From the IMG/VR virus record IMGVR_UViG_3300042478_000794, positions 1-42,678 of that record: DNA of 42,678 bases. The stretch is one strand, 5' to 3'. The position numbers and the translations under genes are program-made. The notes under the pieces were generated by a model, which was not told the origin of the DNA, did not search any database, and worked only from the letters and a program-made list of their open reading frames with translations. Positions 1 to 8,706 of the stretch are shown here, one piece after another (position 1 is the stretch's first letter; every line of letters begins with the position of its first letter). This DNA comes from a virus.

Positions 1-279
1 CATTGATACGTCTTGAGAGAGCGTCTCAGGGTTGAACTGGAACCACATCCGCTTGTTGAACACTGGGCTGTTTGCTTGCGTCTCGTCAATCCCCAGGTTC
101 TGGAAGATCGCAGAGTTGCCACCCATCAGCGACTTGATGAACCCACGTTGAACCTTCTTAGTGCCCGACTTTGTGAATGTCTGAGCAGTCCCACCTGGAT
201 AGGCGAAGGGAGGGTTGTCCGTGGCGCTGTTTCGCTCCCCTACAGGGAACTTGTAGAACTGGCTGTCACGGTACGACAT
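1..279 (-). CDS. Baseplate/tail protein, N-terminal part (cut by window edge)
   Basis: The open frame starts with ATG at 279 and runs off the left edge, so 93 codons are visible. The start overlaps the tape-measure stop by one base (TAATG), so the two are probably translationally coupled. The visible protein begins MSYRDSQFYKFPVGE and contains RMWFQFNPETLSQDVSM near its visible end. The F-x-FNPE-x-L pattern is common at the N-terminus of LysM-type or CIS-tube-type baseplate proteins encoded just after the tape measure in contractile-tail phages. That family assignment comes from memory of the motif plus position. The C-terminal domain that would settle it lies outside the window. Confidence 0.6.
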   Translation of the reverse strand, partial: MSYRDSQFYKFPVGERNSATDNPPFAYPGGTAQTFTKSGTKKVQRGFIKSLMGGNSAIFQNLGIDETQANSPVFNKRMWFQFNPETLSQDVSM

Positions 280-3008
280 TAACTACCCCTTACTGAGGCC
301 AATAGGTCACTGTCTTTGAGTAGACGAGTCAACTCGTCAGCGATTGCCTCTGCGTCACCTCGTGCGGACGAACCGCCAATAAGGTTGATTGTTGGGGCGA
401 TGTTGATGGTACTACCTCCTTGAATAGACGTGTACGACCCACCTCTGCCGGAACGTCCACTCATCTCAACAGGGTCACCAGAGTTACGACGCTTGTAACT
501 CTCCACAGTGGCAGCAGCAGCACCCATGTCTACGTTGAACGTCTCTGGCTTGCCCTTATACGGCCCCCAGTCGTACCAGCCATTTCCGTTGGTCTTTGCC
601 CTAGAGTCGAACATCTTGCGAGCAGCGCTAACGTTTACTGACGGGTCGTATAGCGATTCGTCATTAGGGATTCCGAACCACTTACGACGAGATGGCCCAA
701 GACTGCCAAGCATGTTGATCTGGAACAGCCCGTACGACGTGTCCCCTGTGCCCTTGTTAGGATTAAGTACTTTAGGGTTCCAGCGGCTTTCACGGTGCGA
801 AATACCAACTGCTTTGACGAGGTCTTGGCCAGACCATCCGCCCTTAGTCATCATGAGACGAACGATGTCGTCACCAGACATCGATCCAGATGAGGGAACG
901 ATGGGGACGCTGTTTGCTGAGGCGACCGAACCACCTGAGCGGATCTCCCTGGCCTGTCCAGACTTAGTCATGAAACTAACGAAAGAGTCAGCCTGGAATT
1001 GGGCGATCTTCTGGTCGATTGAAACGCCGTCGTACGTACGGAGAGAGACGCCACCGATGGACGTGTCGCCAACCCCGTGCTCACTAGACTTGTGCGTAGT
1101 GCCACCGACAGGTTCGCTGGAGAACGATGCGTCCTCGTTGTACTTTCCGTCAGACCCCCACGCTGCCCCCATTTGCTCGTATTCACGACGTGAGTTTGGA
1201 AGTTCCGATGGCTGAACGTGCCACGGCTCGTTGTTAACATCACCGAACGTCTTCAGCCCGAAGCGAGAGGCGTTCTGCTCCAACCAACCCATGTCGCCAA
1301 CTAGGTCAGCAGCAAGACCGACTTCGTGCATCGACCTACCAGGAGGTGCAGCGGGTGCAACCCCTGGATTCTTCTTCCAGTTCTTCCCCTCAAAGACAAT
1401 GCCCGTGTCTTCGCTGGTCGGGGTGTAGCGGGACAGGAACAGAGCACGCTGATCAGAGGAGGCGCGCTTGCCCTGCCCGAACCCAACACGTCCACCTGAT
1501 GCCTGGATGAGGGAGAGCAGGCGGTTCTTGAACGTCGGGTGGAGGCTCTTGAACGATGACATGCTGGCAAGGCCAGAGATAGTCGTGGGCTTACCGTATG
1601 TAGGAACAGAGATGTTTGGTGTGGCATTTGCAGCAGCGTTGCTGGGCTTCTCTTCTGGGTCACCAGCCAGGAACGAGAGAATCCCGCCGCCGATCATCAT
1701 AGGGATACCAGCAATAGCGCCAGCCCCACCTGTACCGAAGGTGAGGGCAGCACCGGCAGCCAGTAGTCCAGTACCAGCAGCCCCCATAGCAGGCTTAGCC
1801 ATGTCCATGTACGGCTTGTTGCTGATCTGCTCACCAAGAAGACCGCTGAGCCTCTCTTCAAGCGCTCCAAACATACGAGTCAGTGACTGAGTCTTCTTCT
1901 CCAGATCAGCGAAGTTGTCTGCCTGACGGCGGTAGAAGTTTTCCTCGCGCTCAGCCTGTGTTCGCTGTGTTTCTTCTTGCTGAAGTGCGAAGTTCTCACT
2001 GATGCCCATCAACTTCTGCTGTGATCGGTCACCGGGGTTGTACATCCCCGTGCCGCCCTTCTCCTTGTACGCAAGGTTGGCTTCTGCGTACTGGATCACC
2101 ACGTCCTGCATGTCTTCAGGGAGACCTGAGAACGCCAGCCGTTGACGGGTAACAGAGCCTTGCTGCTTTGCGCCCTTCAGTACCGTCTCGTTGGTCATGC
2201 CAGTTGCCTGCACGAGGTTCTGAATTACCGACATCATGTCGTTCTCTTTGCCACCGATGCCGTACATCGACATGCCAGTGGTGAAGAACATGCGGTTCAC
2301 GGCAGTGGGAGATGCCATTGCCTTAGCCATTGCAGCGGTGTCGGCAGTGGAGTACCCGAACCCAGACATGGTTCGTAGGGCGTCAAATGACGATGCCTGC
2401 TGCGATAATCCAGTACTTGCCTGGAGAGCAAGCACCTCGTTGATTCCGCCCACACCAAGGCGGTAGTCGGTCAGTGGCTGACGGTACGTCGACTGAACGT
2501 CCAACTGACTCATACCAGTCGTCTGCTGGTAGAGCATGTTCATCTTGTCGGCAGACAGTGAGTACTGATACCCAGACTGGATACGACTATCCACGGCCTT
2601 GCCGATGGCCGACGCTAGGCTTCCAATGATGTTCGCAGCGACGGCTGCTCCACCACCACCGCCTCCACCACCGGCAGCGGAAATCGCTGAGGCGATTCCT
2701 CCACCAGCACCGCCACCTACTGCTGGAGTAGGAGCACCCTGACCAGCCGCCTTAGCCGCCATAGCGGCCATCTTGGAGTGTGGGTTGCTTGAGTCTTGCG
2801 CTCCTTGTCCTTGAATAGCGCCTTTGGCACTAACGGACAACTTGGAGATAGTTTCAAGTTCCTTACGTACACCAACAAGCGTCTCGTGCAGAGTCTTGAA
2901 GTCTTTGTTCAGAGACGTTACGGCAGACGAATCGACCTTAAATGCTGCCTTGAGGGACTTAAAGTGCATCCCGAGGGCATTAGACGATGATTGGTCTTCG
3001 TTTTCCAC
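279..3008 (-). CDS. Tape measure protein with M15-type peptidase and lysozyme/SLT-like domains
   Basis: A 909-aa protein starting at GTG 3008, with GGAGG seven bases upstream. It would set tail length and travel down the tube to the host wall. The N-terminus is charged and helical, followed by a Gly/Ala-rich stretch (about 96-120). A helical middle carries a Q/E-rich coiled coil (340-390), and a hydrophobic Ala/Gly segment follows (405-450). Residues 485-600 look like a VanY/M15 D-Ala-D-Ala peptidase, with HEVGLAADLVGD (H561, D568) and EPWH (H597). Residues 710-830 look like a lysozyme/transglycosylase domain, with SHRES (E740) and DTSYGLFQIN. Position after tube, sheath and chaperone supports the tape-measure role. 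Two wall-hydrolase domains in one tape measure is notable. The remote possibility is a separate tail-tip lysin. Confidence 0.85.
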   Translation of the reverse strand: MENEDQSSSNALGMHFKSLKAAFKVDSSAVTSLNKDFKTLHETLVGVRKELETISKLSVSAKGAIQGQGAQDSSNPHSKMAAMAAKAAGQGAPTPAVGGGAGGGIASAISAAGGGGGGGGAAVAANIIGSLASAIGKAVDSRIQSGYQYSLSADKMNMLYQQTTGMSQLDVQSTYRQPLTDYRLGVGGINEVLALQASTGLSQQASSFDALRTMSGFGYSTADTAAMAKAMASPTAVNRMFFTTGMSMYGIGGKENDMMSVIQNLVQATGMTNETVLKGAKQQGSVTRQRLAFSGLPEDMQDVVIQYAEANLAYKEKGGTGMYNPGDRSQQKLMGISENFALQQEETQRTQAEREENFYRRQADNFADLEKKTQSLTRMFGALEERLSGLLGEQISNKPYMDMAKPAMGAAGTGLLAAGAALTFGTGGAGAIAGIPMMIGGGILSFLAGDPEEKPSNAAANATPNISVPTYGKPTTISGLASMSSFKSLHPTFKNRLLSLIQASGGRVGFGQGKRASSDQRALFLSRYTPTSEDTGIVFEGKNWKKNPGVAPAAPPGRSMHEVGLAADLVGDMGWLEQNASRFGLKTFGDVNNEPWHVQPSELPNSRREYEQMGAAWGSDGKYNEDASFSSEPVGGTTHKSSEHGVGDTSIGGVSLRTYDGVSIDQKIAQFQADSFVSFMTKSGQAREIRSGGSVASANSVPIVPSSGSMSGDDIVRLMMTKGGWSGQDLVKAVGISHRESRWNPKVLNPNKGTGDTSYGLFQINMLGSLGPSRRKWFGIPNDESLYDPSVNVSAARKMFDSRAKTNGNGWYDWGPYKGKPETFNVDMGAAAATVESYKRRNSGDPVEMSGRSGRGGSYTSIQGGSTINIAPTINLIGGSSARGDAEAIADELTRLLKDSDLLASVRGS

Positions 3009-3011
3009 GTA

Positions 3012-3149
3012 CTAGCCTCCGACGTTACTGCGCCATTTCGCCATTTCATACCAGTAGCGACGCTGGCGCACGGTCATGCCTTGAAGTTCTTTGAAGTTGA
3101 AACCGTTGTATACGGAGGCGATCAGTTCGTATTCCCAGTAGTTAGACAC
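3012..3149 (-). CDS. Small second tail assembly chaperone-like ORF
   Basis: A 45-aa frame beginning GTG at 3149, four bases after the TGA of the 264-aa gene. It ends at a TAG that lies inside the spacer before the tape-measure start. The peptide (VSNYWEYELIASVYNG..., then FKELQGMTVRQRRYWYEMAKWR) is rich in Trp and Tyr. It has the compact helical look of the second small protein often found between tube and tape measure. There is no clear Shine-Dalgarno site before the GTG, so translation probably depends on termination-reinitiation. The frame is also open upstream into the end of the 264-aa gene (+1 relative), so a frameshift fusion is possible. No classical slippery heptamer is visible. Confidence 0.6.
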   Translation of the reverse strand: MSNYWEYELIASVYNGFNFKELQGMTVRQRRYWYEMAKWRSNVGG

Positions 3150-3153
3150 AGGA

Positions 3154-3948
3154 TCAGCCAAATAGAAGGGACACCCAGTCGACAGTGAACGAAATGTTTT
3201 CGTCGCAATGTCCGCACGGGGCGTTCACCTCCTCAATCTGAGGACCGAACTTGTCACCAAAGAGAACCTTGATGATGGCGTTACGGTCTGCGATGCCAAG
3301 TTTCTTGGCCCACTCCACCTTGTTTGGTACTTGTGTACTCACATCGCAGCAGCGTGCGATGAGCGTCGTGTTCTGCTCGGCAGTCGTCTTGGCGTGCTTA
3401 GCGACGTAACGGCTGTCTGCTCCTGTCGGGTGTGACACCGTCACAGTTGCGCCTGACCGAAGGGTTACTTCCCGCTTTGAGCGGATTTGCTCGGTAGTGC
3501 CGAGGACCGGGAACCCATCAACCAGATCGACATTTACGTCGTTACTTCCTCCACACTGGGAGCACTTCAGTCGAAACTCCCGCTGATCTCCGTACGTGGC
3601 ACGAATAGTGGCGATGAAGAGGATGTCGCGATCAGCGGTAACAAGTGAGTCGATCAGTGTTGGTGACCAACTCTCTGCTGGGCCAATTGACACAACTGTC
3701 CTAGAGAGGAGTTCAGTCATGTAGTCGGCGTACGACAGGTTGTCTCGTGTCTCAAGATGAGACAGGTGCTCTTCGTCTTCACCTGTCATCTCTCTGACTA
3801 CAGCGTTGACGTGCCAGTCCCCGTTCTTGTCCTGTAGCCCCATCAGCAACGTAGCGTCGCAGTTTGGACTACCTGAAATACGGGGAACTGGCTCTTTCGA
3901 CGCCTCGTCAATGACTTTGTTTACCGCATCAAGATCAGATGGGTTCAT
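3154..3948 (-). CDS. Tail assembly chaperone / T4-baseplate-like protein with zinc ribbon
   Basis: A 264-aa protein; the start ATG at 3948 follows AGGAGC. It lies between the tail tube and the tape measure, where contractile and siphovirus phages encode their tape-measure chaperones. Two paired-cysteine motifs, CSQC (129-132) and CGHC (245-248), probably bind one zinc. The arrangement recalls the T4_baseplate family (gp26-like), whose members often carry CxxC pairs; that assignment is from memory. The N-terminus is acidic, and the middle carries DREFRLKC-type strands. Its 3' end overlaps the reading frame of the small ORF that follows. The job as chaperone is inferred from position rather than from a catalytic motif. 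Confidence 0.6.
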   Translation of the reverse strand: MNPSDLDAVNKVIDEASKEPVPRISGSPNCDATLLMGLQDKNGDWHVNAVVREMTGEDEEHLSHLETRDNLSYADYMTELLSRTVVSIGPAESWSPTLIDSLVTADRDILFIATIRATYGDQREFRLKCSQCGGSNDVNVDLVDGFPVLGTTEQIRSKREVTLRSGATVTVSHPTGADSRYVAKHAKTTAEQNTTLIARCCDVSTQVPNKVEWAKKLGIADRNAIIKVLFGDKFGPQIEEVNAPCGHCDENISFTVDWVSLLFG

Positions 3949-3974
3949 CTTATTCTGCTCCTATTAGTTGTTGA

Positions 3975-4616
3975 TTACGCGTTCAGTACGGTAGCGAGGG
4001 CGTTGATCTCGCTTGTTTCCCATGCAAGGGTGTAACCCTCGTGGTGAACAGTGAGTTGCTGTACGAGGATGCTGCTTTCTCCAGCCCCGAGGTCGCCAAG
4101 GGCGTAGCCACCAGGCCAGCAGTTGTACAGACGGTACGCCAACTTCTTTGCGCCAGGGAACACACCTGATGAGTAAGGCATCGAAGCGTCGTTGTTGTAC
4201 GTAGCAGCGTTAGTGGTGACAGGGTGATCGTGCACGTACACAAGGATGTCGCACCGATAGTCGGTGTCAGACCCCACTGAACCAATGTCAGGGTTGCCCT
4301 GGTTCCACTGGTGCATGAACTGCTGCCAACGCCACAGTTGTCCCTGACCAGCGAACACACCACGACTGAAGGTGACAGGAGCGAAGTCGCTCATGCCAAC
4401 CATCTTGTGCGTGTGCGTGTTCATGCCACCCTCGCGGTACGGGATGACTTGGTTGGTCACGCTGACCCCAGACACCGCTGCAAAGCCGATTGTGAGTGCA
4501 CTGGAGTTGCCAAGACCGAACAGATCATCGTCGGTGTTGCCCCCAGCCTTGGGAATGATCTCCACGGTGAACTTAAAGTTCCGAAGAGGGTCAGTGCGTG
4601 TAACAGTTACAGCCAT
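3975..4616 (-). CDS. Tail tube protein (T4 gp19-like)
   Basis: A 213-aa protein with AGGAG eight bases before its ATG. It starts MAVTVTRTDPLRNFKFTVEI, then shows IGFAAVSGVSV, a YREGG turn, a DFAPVTFSRGV strand and an LWRWQQF segment. It ends with LYNCWPGGY and a C-terminal QQLTVHHEGYTLAW strand. This order of elements is the signature of the T4_gp19 tail-tube family, whose hexameric rings stack into the inner tube. Its neighbours are the sheath upstream and the tape-measure chaperone downstream, as expected for a contractile tail. Confidence 0.93.
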   Translation of the reverse strand: MAVTVTRTDPLRNFKFTVEIIPKAGGNTDDDLFGLGNSSALTIGFAAVSGVSVTNQVIPYREGGMNTHTHKMVGMSDFAPVTFSRGVFAGQGQLWRWQQFMHQWNQGNPDIGSVGSDTDYRCDILVYVHDHPVTTNAATYNNDASMPYSSGVFPGAKKLAYRLYNCWPGGYALGDLGAGESSILVQQLTVHHEGYTLAWETSEINALATVLNA

Positions 4617-4627
4617 GATGGGTACTC

Positions 4628-6202
4628 CTATTCGCTAATTCCGCCAGCCAACTGGCTGATTGTGATGACTACGAACTCGCCTGGATACTGGAGCGCAACA
4701 CCGACCTGTACGCGCACCTCACCAGAGTCGATTACTGCCGGGGTGTTGACGGTCTCGTCGCACACCACGAAGAACGCCTCGCCAGGGCTACGGCCCTTGA
4801 GACCGCCTGCACCCCAGAAATCGGTGAGCATCGAACCAAGGCGCACGTTGATGGCGTTCCACAGGCGCTGATCGTTTGGCTCAAACACAGCGAAGCGAGT
4901 AACTTCAATCGACCGCTGCTTCACGTAGTTGAGTGAGCGACGGATGCTGATGTACTTGTCTGGCTTGCTGGTTTCCAGCGTGCGTGCACCAAGAACGACA
5001 ACGCCAGCACCTGGGATCGCCTTGAAGGCGTTAACGCCAGAGTTGTACAGGGTACCGATGTCGTTCTCGGTGAGATTCAGCACGGTACCAAGAGCGTTAC
5101 GGATGTCTGCGTTGTAGCCAGCCGGTGGCTTAGCCACAGTGCGTTCGATCTCGGTACGGACGTACAGACCAGCAACAGCACCACCAGGATATGTGTTTCG
5201 GACAGCGCCGATACCTGACTTTGATGGGTCTACCATCGTGAGCATGCCGTAGTACGGAGCGCCCCAGCCTTTGGGGCTGTATGAAGCCACAGCGTTGCTG
5301 ATGGCAACAGTTGTCGTGGAGGCTGGGTTTGGATCGATGATCACAAATGAGGTGCCACGAGTCTGGGCCTTAGTAAGCGCCAAGTTGACTGTAGTCGTAT
5401 CCGACTTACCAACCACGTTGATGAGCAGTGAGTCATTGATCGTGTCCAGCAGGTCAAGTGCACGACCGTAGGCTGCTGCGTCAGCGTCGGCATCTTGAAT
5501 ACTGCCGCCAGTGAAGAGGCCAGTGCTTGAGAACGTCAGAGCGCCAGTAGTAGCACCCACGAACGGAGCGATGTCGACCTGGCCAGAACGAACACGGACG
5601 TAGTTTGAGTACGTGTTCAGAATCGTAGGCGCATAGCGACTGGAGTTAGGATCTGGGCTGAGATCTGGCCAGAACTCCACCTCAGTACCTGTTGCCGTGT
5701 TGCCGCCTACGAGGATGCGCAGGTTGAACGTAGCGACAGTAGTCGCTGGGCTAGAGGTGGGCGTAAGGGTGCTACCAGCGGTCACCTGGCAGATAAGACC
5801 GCCACCGACTGCCGTGTTAGCAGTGTTGCCCCAGTCGCCGGGGTTACGGGCATCCAGCGTCATCAGAACGCCGGTAGCGGATGCACCTGTAGCAGGGACA
5901 CGGCTGTACGTGATGGTTGCTGATGCTGCGGTTGAGTTGCTGCCGTAGGCACGTACTACGTAGGCGTCACGACCGCCGTTAGCGAAGTACTGATACAGAG
6001 CGAACCCGAGATCGTACGAGTTGTCTAGATCACCGTACTGTGCCCGGTACTCGGGCCATGAACGGACTAGAACTGGTTCGGTTACCGTACCACGAAGACT
6101 CTTACCAATGAAGGCAGCAGCAGTTGCGCCAGAGGCGCGAGTAGTTGCACGTGCCTTGAAAGGCGCTTCTGATACGTATACGCCTGGAACTGAGAAGGGC
6201 AT
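4628..6202 (-). CDS. Contractile tail sheath protein
   Basis: A 524-aa protein starting MPFSVPGVYVSEAP. It continues with AAFIGKSLRGTVTEPVLVRSWPEYRAQYG, the classic N-terminus of phage tail sheath proteins. The C-terminal region (VLGARTLE..., SIRRSLNYVKQRSIEVTRFAVFEPND) matches the conserved sheath C-terminal domain. The start codon overlaps the preceding stop (TAATG), with GGAGG seven bases upstream inside the previous gene. The TAG stop lies within the AGGAG ribosome site of the tube gene, so sheath and tube are likely co-translated. This gene defines the phage as a myovirus. Confidence 0.95.
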   Translation of the reverse strand: MPFSVPGVYVSEAPFKARATTRASGATAAAFIGKSLRGTVTEPVLVRSWPEYRAQYGDLDNSYDLGFALYQYFANGGRDAYVVRAYGSNSTAASATITYSRVPATGASATGVLMTLDARNPGDWGNTANTAVGGGLICQVTAGSTLTPTSSPATTVATFNLRILVGGNTATGTEVEFWPDLSPDPNSSRYAPTILNTYSNYVRVRSGQVDIAPFVGATTGALTFSSTGLFTGGSIQDADADAAAYGRALDLLDTINDSLLINVVGKSDTTTVNLALTKAQTRGTSFVIIDPNPASTTTVAISNAVASYSPKGWGAPYYGMLTMVDPSKSGIGAVRNTYPGGAVAGLYVRTEIERTVAKPPAGYNADIRNALGTVLNLTENDIGTLYNSGVNAFKAIPGAGVVVLGARTLETSKPDKYISIRRSLNYVKQRSIEVTRFAVFEPNDQRLWNAINVRLGSMLTDFWGAGGLKGRSPGEAFFVVCDETVNTPAVIDSGEVRVQVGVALQYPGEFVVITISQLAGGISE

Positions 6203-6915
6203 TAGAATTCCTCCGTAATTGTGTAAGGAGAGCGGCTGATAGAACCTGTTTGTGGTACGGAAGAAGTCAACGAACCCGCGACTTGGTCTACTCGTTTTAC
6301 TTGATAGAACTGCGAGTAAGGCAGTTCTGCTGATACTTGGATAGTATACACCTTTCGGAATATACGTTTCCTATACCCCGCCTCTGGATCTAGAAGATCG
6401 GCAGTAACCCAATCTAGGAGATCGAAGCGACGAATCGTGTCATCCGTTTCTACGTGTAGGTACCCGTAACGGAATGGCGTAATAGATCCTAACATTTGAG
6501 AAGTCAGTTGTCGATCATGCAGAGCAGTTCTTGCAAAAGTCGACACCTGATACAGAAGATCGACTGGAACGAAGTCCCACCCAGAGTAAGCGACAAGACC
6601 AGCACCAGCGCTTGCTCCAAGGTCAGCAGACGTACTCGGCCAATATGTCAGCGCATCAGGTGCCGTGGCTGATGACGCTGAGTAGGGGTTAGGTGTGTAG
6701 ACCCTCGCCTCAGAGTGCTGACGCTGACGAGCATGAGAAATGTCGATGTTCTCAATGGTGATGAACGGGTAGTTGCGTTCAGTCTCGTTGTCTGGATAGC
6801 GGTAGAACACCTGCACAGGGCGTTGAGCATTGCGGTCATCAGTGACCTTGATGTTGGAGAATCGCAACTTAACAGCAGCGTCTTCTGCAAGAAGGAATCC
6901 GACAGGTGCTGTCAT
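6202..6915 (-). CDS. Probable tail terminator/completion protein
   Basis: A 237-aa protein between the gp10-like neck protein and the sheath, the usual place of a tail terminator. The sequence shows RPVQVFYRYPDNETERNYPFITIENIDI early on. Later come FRYGYLHVETDDTIRRFDLLDW and ELPYSQFYQVKRV, consistent with an alpha/beta fold that caps the tube. No enzymatic motif is seen. The start overlaps the previous stop (TGATG), and GGAG lies 11 bases upstream. The call rests on gene order and length. A structural match to lambda gpU or T4 gp15 would confirm it. Confidence 0.55.
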   Translation of the reverse strand: MTAPVGFLLAEDAAVKLRFSNIKVTDDRNAQRPVQVFYRYPDNETERNYPFITIENIDISHARQRQHSEARVYTPNPYSASSATAPDALTYWPSTSADLGASAGAGLVAYSGWDFVPVDLLYQVSTFARTALHDRQLTSQMLGSITPFRYGYLHVETDDTIRRFDLLDWVTADLLDPEAGYRKRIFRKVYTIQVSAELPYSQFYQVKRVDQVAGSLTSSVPQTGSISRSPYTITEEF

Positions 6916-7292
6916 CAGTACATCTTCTCCAGATGCTCACTGACACGAGCAGAGAAGCGATTACCGTCTAGCGCACTCTTGCGGAGCAGTGGGGTAGGTG
7001 GCTCACCTGGCACACCGTACTCCATGTCCTTGATCCGCTTCGCAGCATCCTCTGACTCTGACGAGCCATAAACGATCTTGTTCTTCTTGATACGGATGTC
7101 AAGAGAAGGAGATAGATCGGAAAATCTAGAGGACTGCATTCGCTCCTTGATGGCGTCCTCTTCCTCACGCACTGTCTTTTCAAGAGCAGCACGCATGAAG
7201 GTTGGGCCTTCTTGCGCCAGGAGATCAAAGTACTCAATAACTGAAGGAACACCAGAGATGATAGGGTTGTTAGCCATGCCAGAGACAGACAT
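6915..7292 (-). CDS. Neck protein, HK97 gp10-like
   Basis: A 125-aa protein. I prefer ATG at 7292, because GGAAGG lies five bases before it. An in-frame GTG at 7298 overlaps that site and is less likely. The protein has an amphipathic N-terminal helix (EYFDLLAQEGPTFMRAALEKTVREEEDAIKERM). It ends with a region (GVPGEPPTPLLRKSALDGN) that resembles the PGxPPxxxTGxLRxS stretch of HK97 gp10-type tail-completion proteins. It sits between the head-closure candidate and the tail-terminator candidate, in the canonical order. Its stop overlaps the next start. Confidence 0.6.
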   Translation of the reverse strand: MSVSGMANNPIISGVPSVIEYFDLLAQEGPTFMRAALEKTVREEEDAIKERMQSSRFSDLSPSLDIRIKKNKIVYGSSESEDAAKRIKDMEYGVPGEPPTPLLRKSALDGNRFSARVSEHLEKMY

Positions 7293-7321
7293 GAACACCT
7301 TCCGGTTCCTGAGCAGTTGAG

Positions 7322-7345
7322 AACGATGAACGCTTGTTCATCGTT
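7322..7345 (-). other. Intercistronic stem-loop
   Basis: A perfect 10-bp inverted repeat with a 4-nt loop (AACGATGAAC / GTTCATCGTT, loop AAGC on the minus strand). It lies between the head-closure gene stop and the ATG at 7292. No T-run follows it, so it is more likely a processing, stability or translation-control hairpin than an intrinsic terminator. Confidence 0.6.
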
Positions 7346-7354
7346 ATTCATATG

Positions 7355-7897
7355 CTATCCGATAGTTGGAAGTTGTGCAGGCCACGGGTGGTTATTTGTC
7401 AAAAAACCTGCCGGTGCAGCCTCGTCGTTCACCATTTCTTGGCCGACGTACACCTCAAACCCTTCGACTACCAACATGACATCATCTTTGGCACGCCCAC
7501 GTACACGGTAGGAAGCCACAGAGAAGTAACGACTGTCGTAGAGGAACATGTCGTTGAGATGCATCTGATACTCCCAAGGAGATGATACACCTGCGTCAGC
7601 AACATCAGATACTGATGCGACGAAGTTGACCAACTGAATTGGCTGACGGCCTTCTGGGATGGCGCGCTTCAAGTCTTCAGACTCAGTAATCATCAGTACT
7701 GGGACGACAGTGCCACTTGTATACCTACGCCCACCTACACCGGCTGGCGCTTCGTCATACACGTCGTTGTACACACTTTCAGTTAGCGGATCGTCGCCAA
7801 ACGGAAGTGCCTCAAACCACACGATGTGTTCGCCAGATTCCCGGTGATATCGACGGTAGTGCTTCCTGATCTGAGTCAGTTCTCTACGAACGTCCAT
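7355..7897 (-). CDS. Probable head-closure (stopper) protein
   Basis: A 180-aa protein whose ATG overlaps the upstream stop (TAATG). It begins MDVRRELTQIRKHYRRYHRE. It continues as a mainly beta protein with TVVPVLMITESEDLKRAIPEG and an LNDMFLYDSRYFSVASYRVRGR segment typical of small barrel connectors. It lies second after the connector candidate and before the gp10-like protein, where stopper proteins (SPP1 gp16-like) normally sit. No catalytic motif is visible. Role from gene order. Confidence 0.5.
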   Translation of the reverse strand: MDVRRELTQIRKHYRRYHRESGEHIVWFEALPFGDDPLTESVYNDVYDEAPAGVGGRRYTSGTVVPVLMITESEDLKRAIPEGRQPIQLVNFVASVSDVADAGVSSPWEYQMHLNDMFLYDSRYFSVASYRVRGRAKDDVMLVVEGFEVYVGQEMVNDEAAPAGFLTNNHPWPAQLPTIG

Positions 7898-8706
7898 TAG
7901 TAGAGATACCCATCCATAGGAGTTACGCTCCCAGTACTTGGGTAACTATCAACGTACACATCATAGCGATTATCGTCTGGGGGCGTTTCTACGTCAATCT
8001 TGCCACTGTCGATGTTCGGCCAGACACGCTCAATCGGATCAAAGTCGCCAACCTCACGGTCCTTGAATACCGGAACAAGACGATTTGTTGTACGTGAAAC
8101 CCTACGAAGGTTGAACACTTCGATGCGCTCCAGGCCAATATTGAGTGCCTTGGCCTTCTTCTCGTACTCGCCCATCCAGAACTGGAGCATGCTCTGCACC
8201 ATTCTGAATCGCTGCGAGGCAGGAATGTGGATCGACTCGGAAGTCATCACATCGATGTCTCTGCTGAACTCAGTCGTCAGTGCCCAAAGCGCTTCGACGA
8301 GCGCAGAGATTCCAATTACATCGATCACTGCTGTAGACATGGACGAGGGCGGAGTGTCCAGATTGTGCGTGTGCATGTTCAGCGCAATCTGCGCGTAGAA
8401 GTCCAGGTCTGATGGAAGAATCCAGTCGTAGTAGTAGCCCTCTACAAGCAAGGTACTCCCCTGTGGTGGGGGAGAACTAATGCGTAGGAGACCGTTCCGC
8501 TCGTCAAGTGAGTAAGCAGATGTGCTCATAGAGCAGGCACCAGTACCACCTGACGGTACATACGCAATCCACATAGATGGTGCATCAATGTTGGGATGGC
8601 CAAGTTCAAACGTCCTACCTCCCACGGTAAACGATGTTTGAAAGAACTTGGGGAAGTCACGCAAGTAGTTGCGTGCAATGGATGCAATTTCTTCAAGAGC
8701 AGACAT
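7897..8706 (-). CDS. Probable head-tail adaptor/connector protein
   Basis: A 269-aa protein starting MSALEEIASIARNYLRDFPKFFQ, with an N-terminal helix followed by a beta-rich part. A second helical block (FYAQIALNMHTHNLDTPP, then MVQSMLQFWMGEYEKKAKALNIG) is consistent with an adaptor bound under the portal. It comes after the collar-domain fibre and before the stopper candidate. Its start overlaps the fibre stop (TGATG), so fibre and connector are translationally linked. The C-terminus is rich in Asp, Pro and Tyr. Call from position; moderately sure. Confidence 0.5.
   Translation of the reverse strand: MSALEEIASIARNYLRDFPKFFQTSFTVGGRTFELGHPNIDAPSMWIAYVPSGGTGACSMSTSAYSLDERNGLLRISSPPPQGSTLLVEGYYYDWILPSDLDFYAQIALNMHTHNLDTPPSSMSTAVIDVIGISALVEALWALTTEFSRDIDVMTSESIHIPASQRFRMVQSMLQFWMGEYEKKAKALNIGLERIEVFNLRRVSRTTNRLVPVFKDREVGDFDPIERVWPNIDSGKIDVETPPDDNRYDVYVDSYPSTGSVTPMDGYLY

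Noticed and set aside
6968-7351. Alternative minus-strand ORF overlapping the neck gene
   Set aside because: Low-complexity Ser/Leu/Arg translation without a domain. The frame at 6915-7292 has a ribosome site and a gp10-like sequence.
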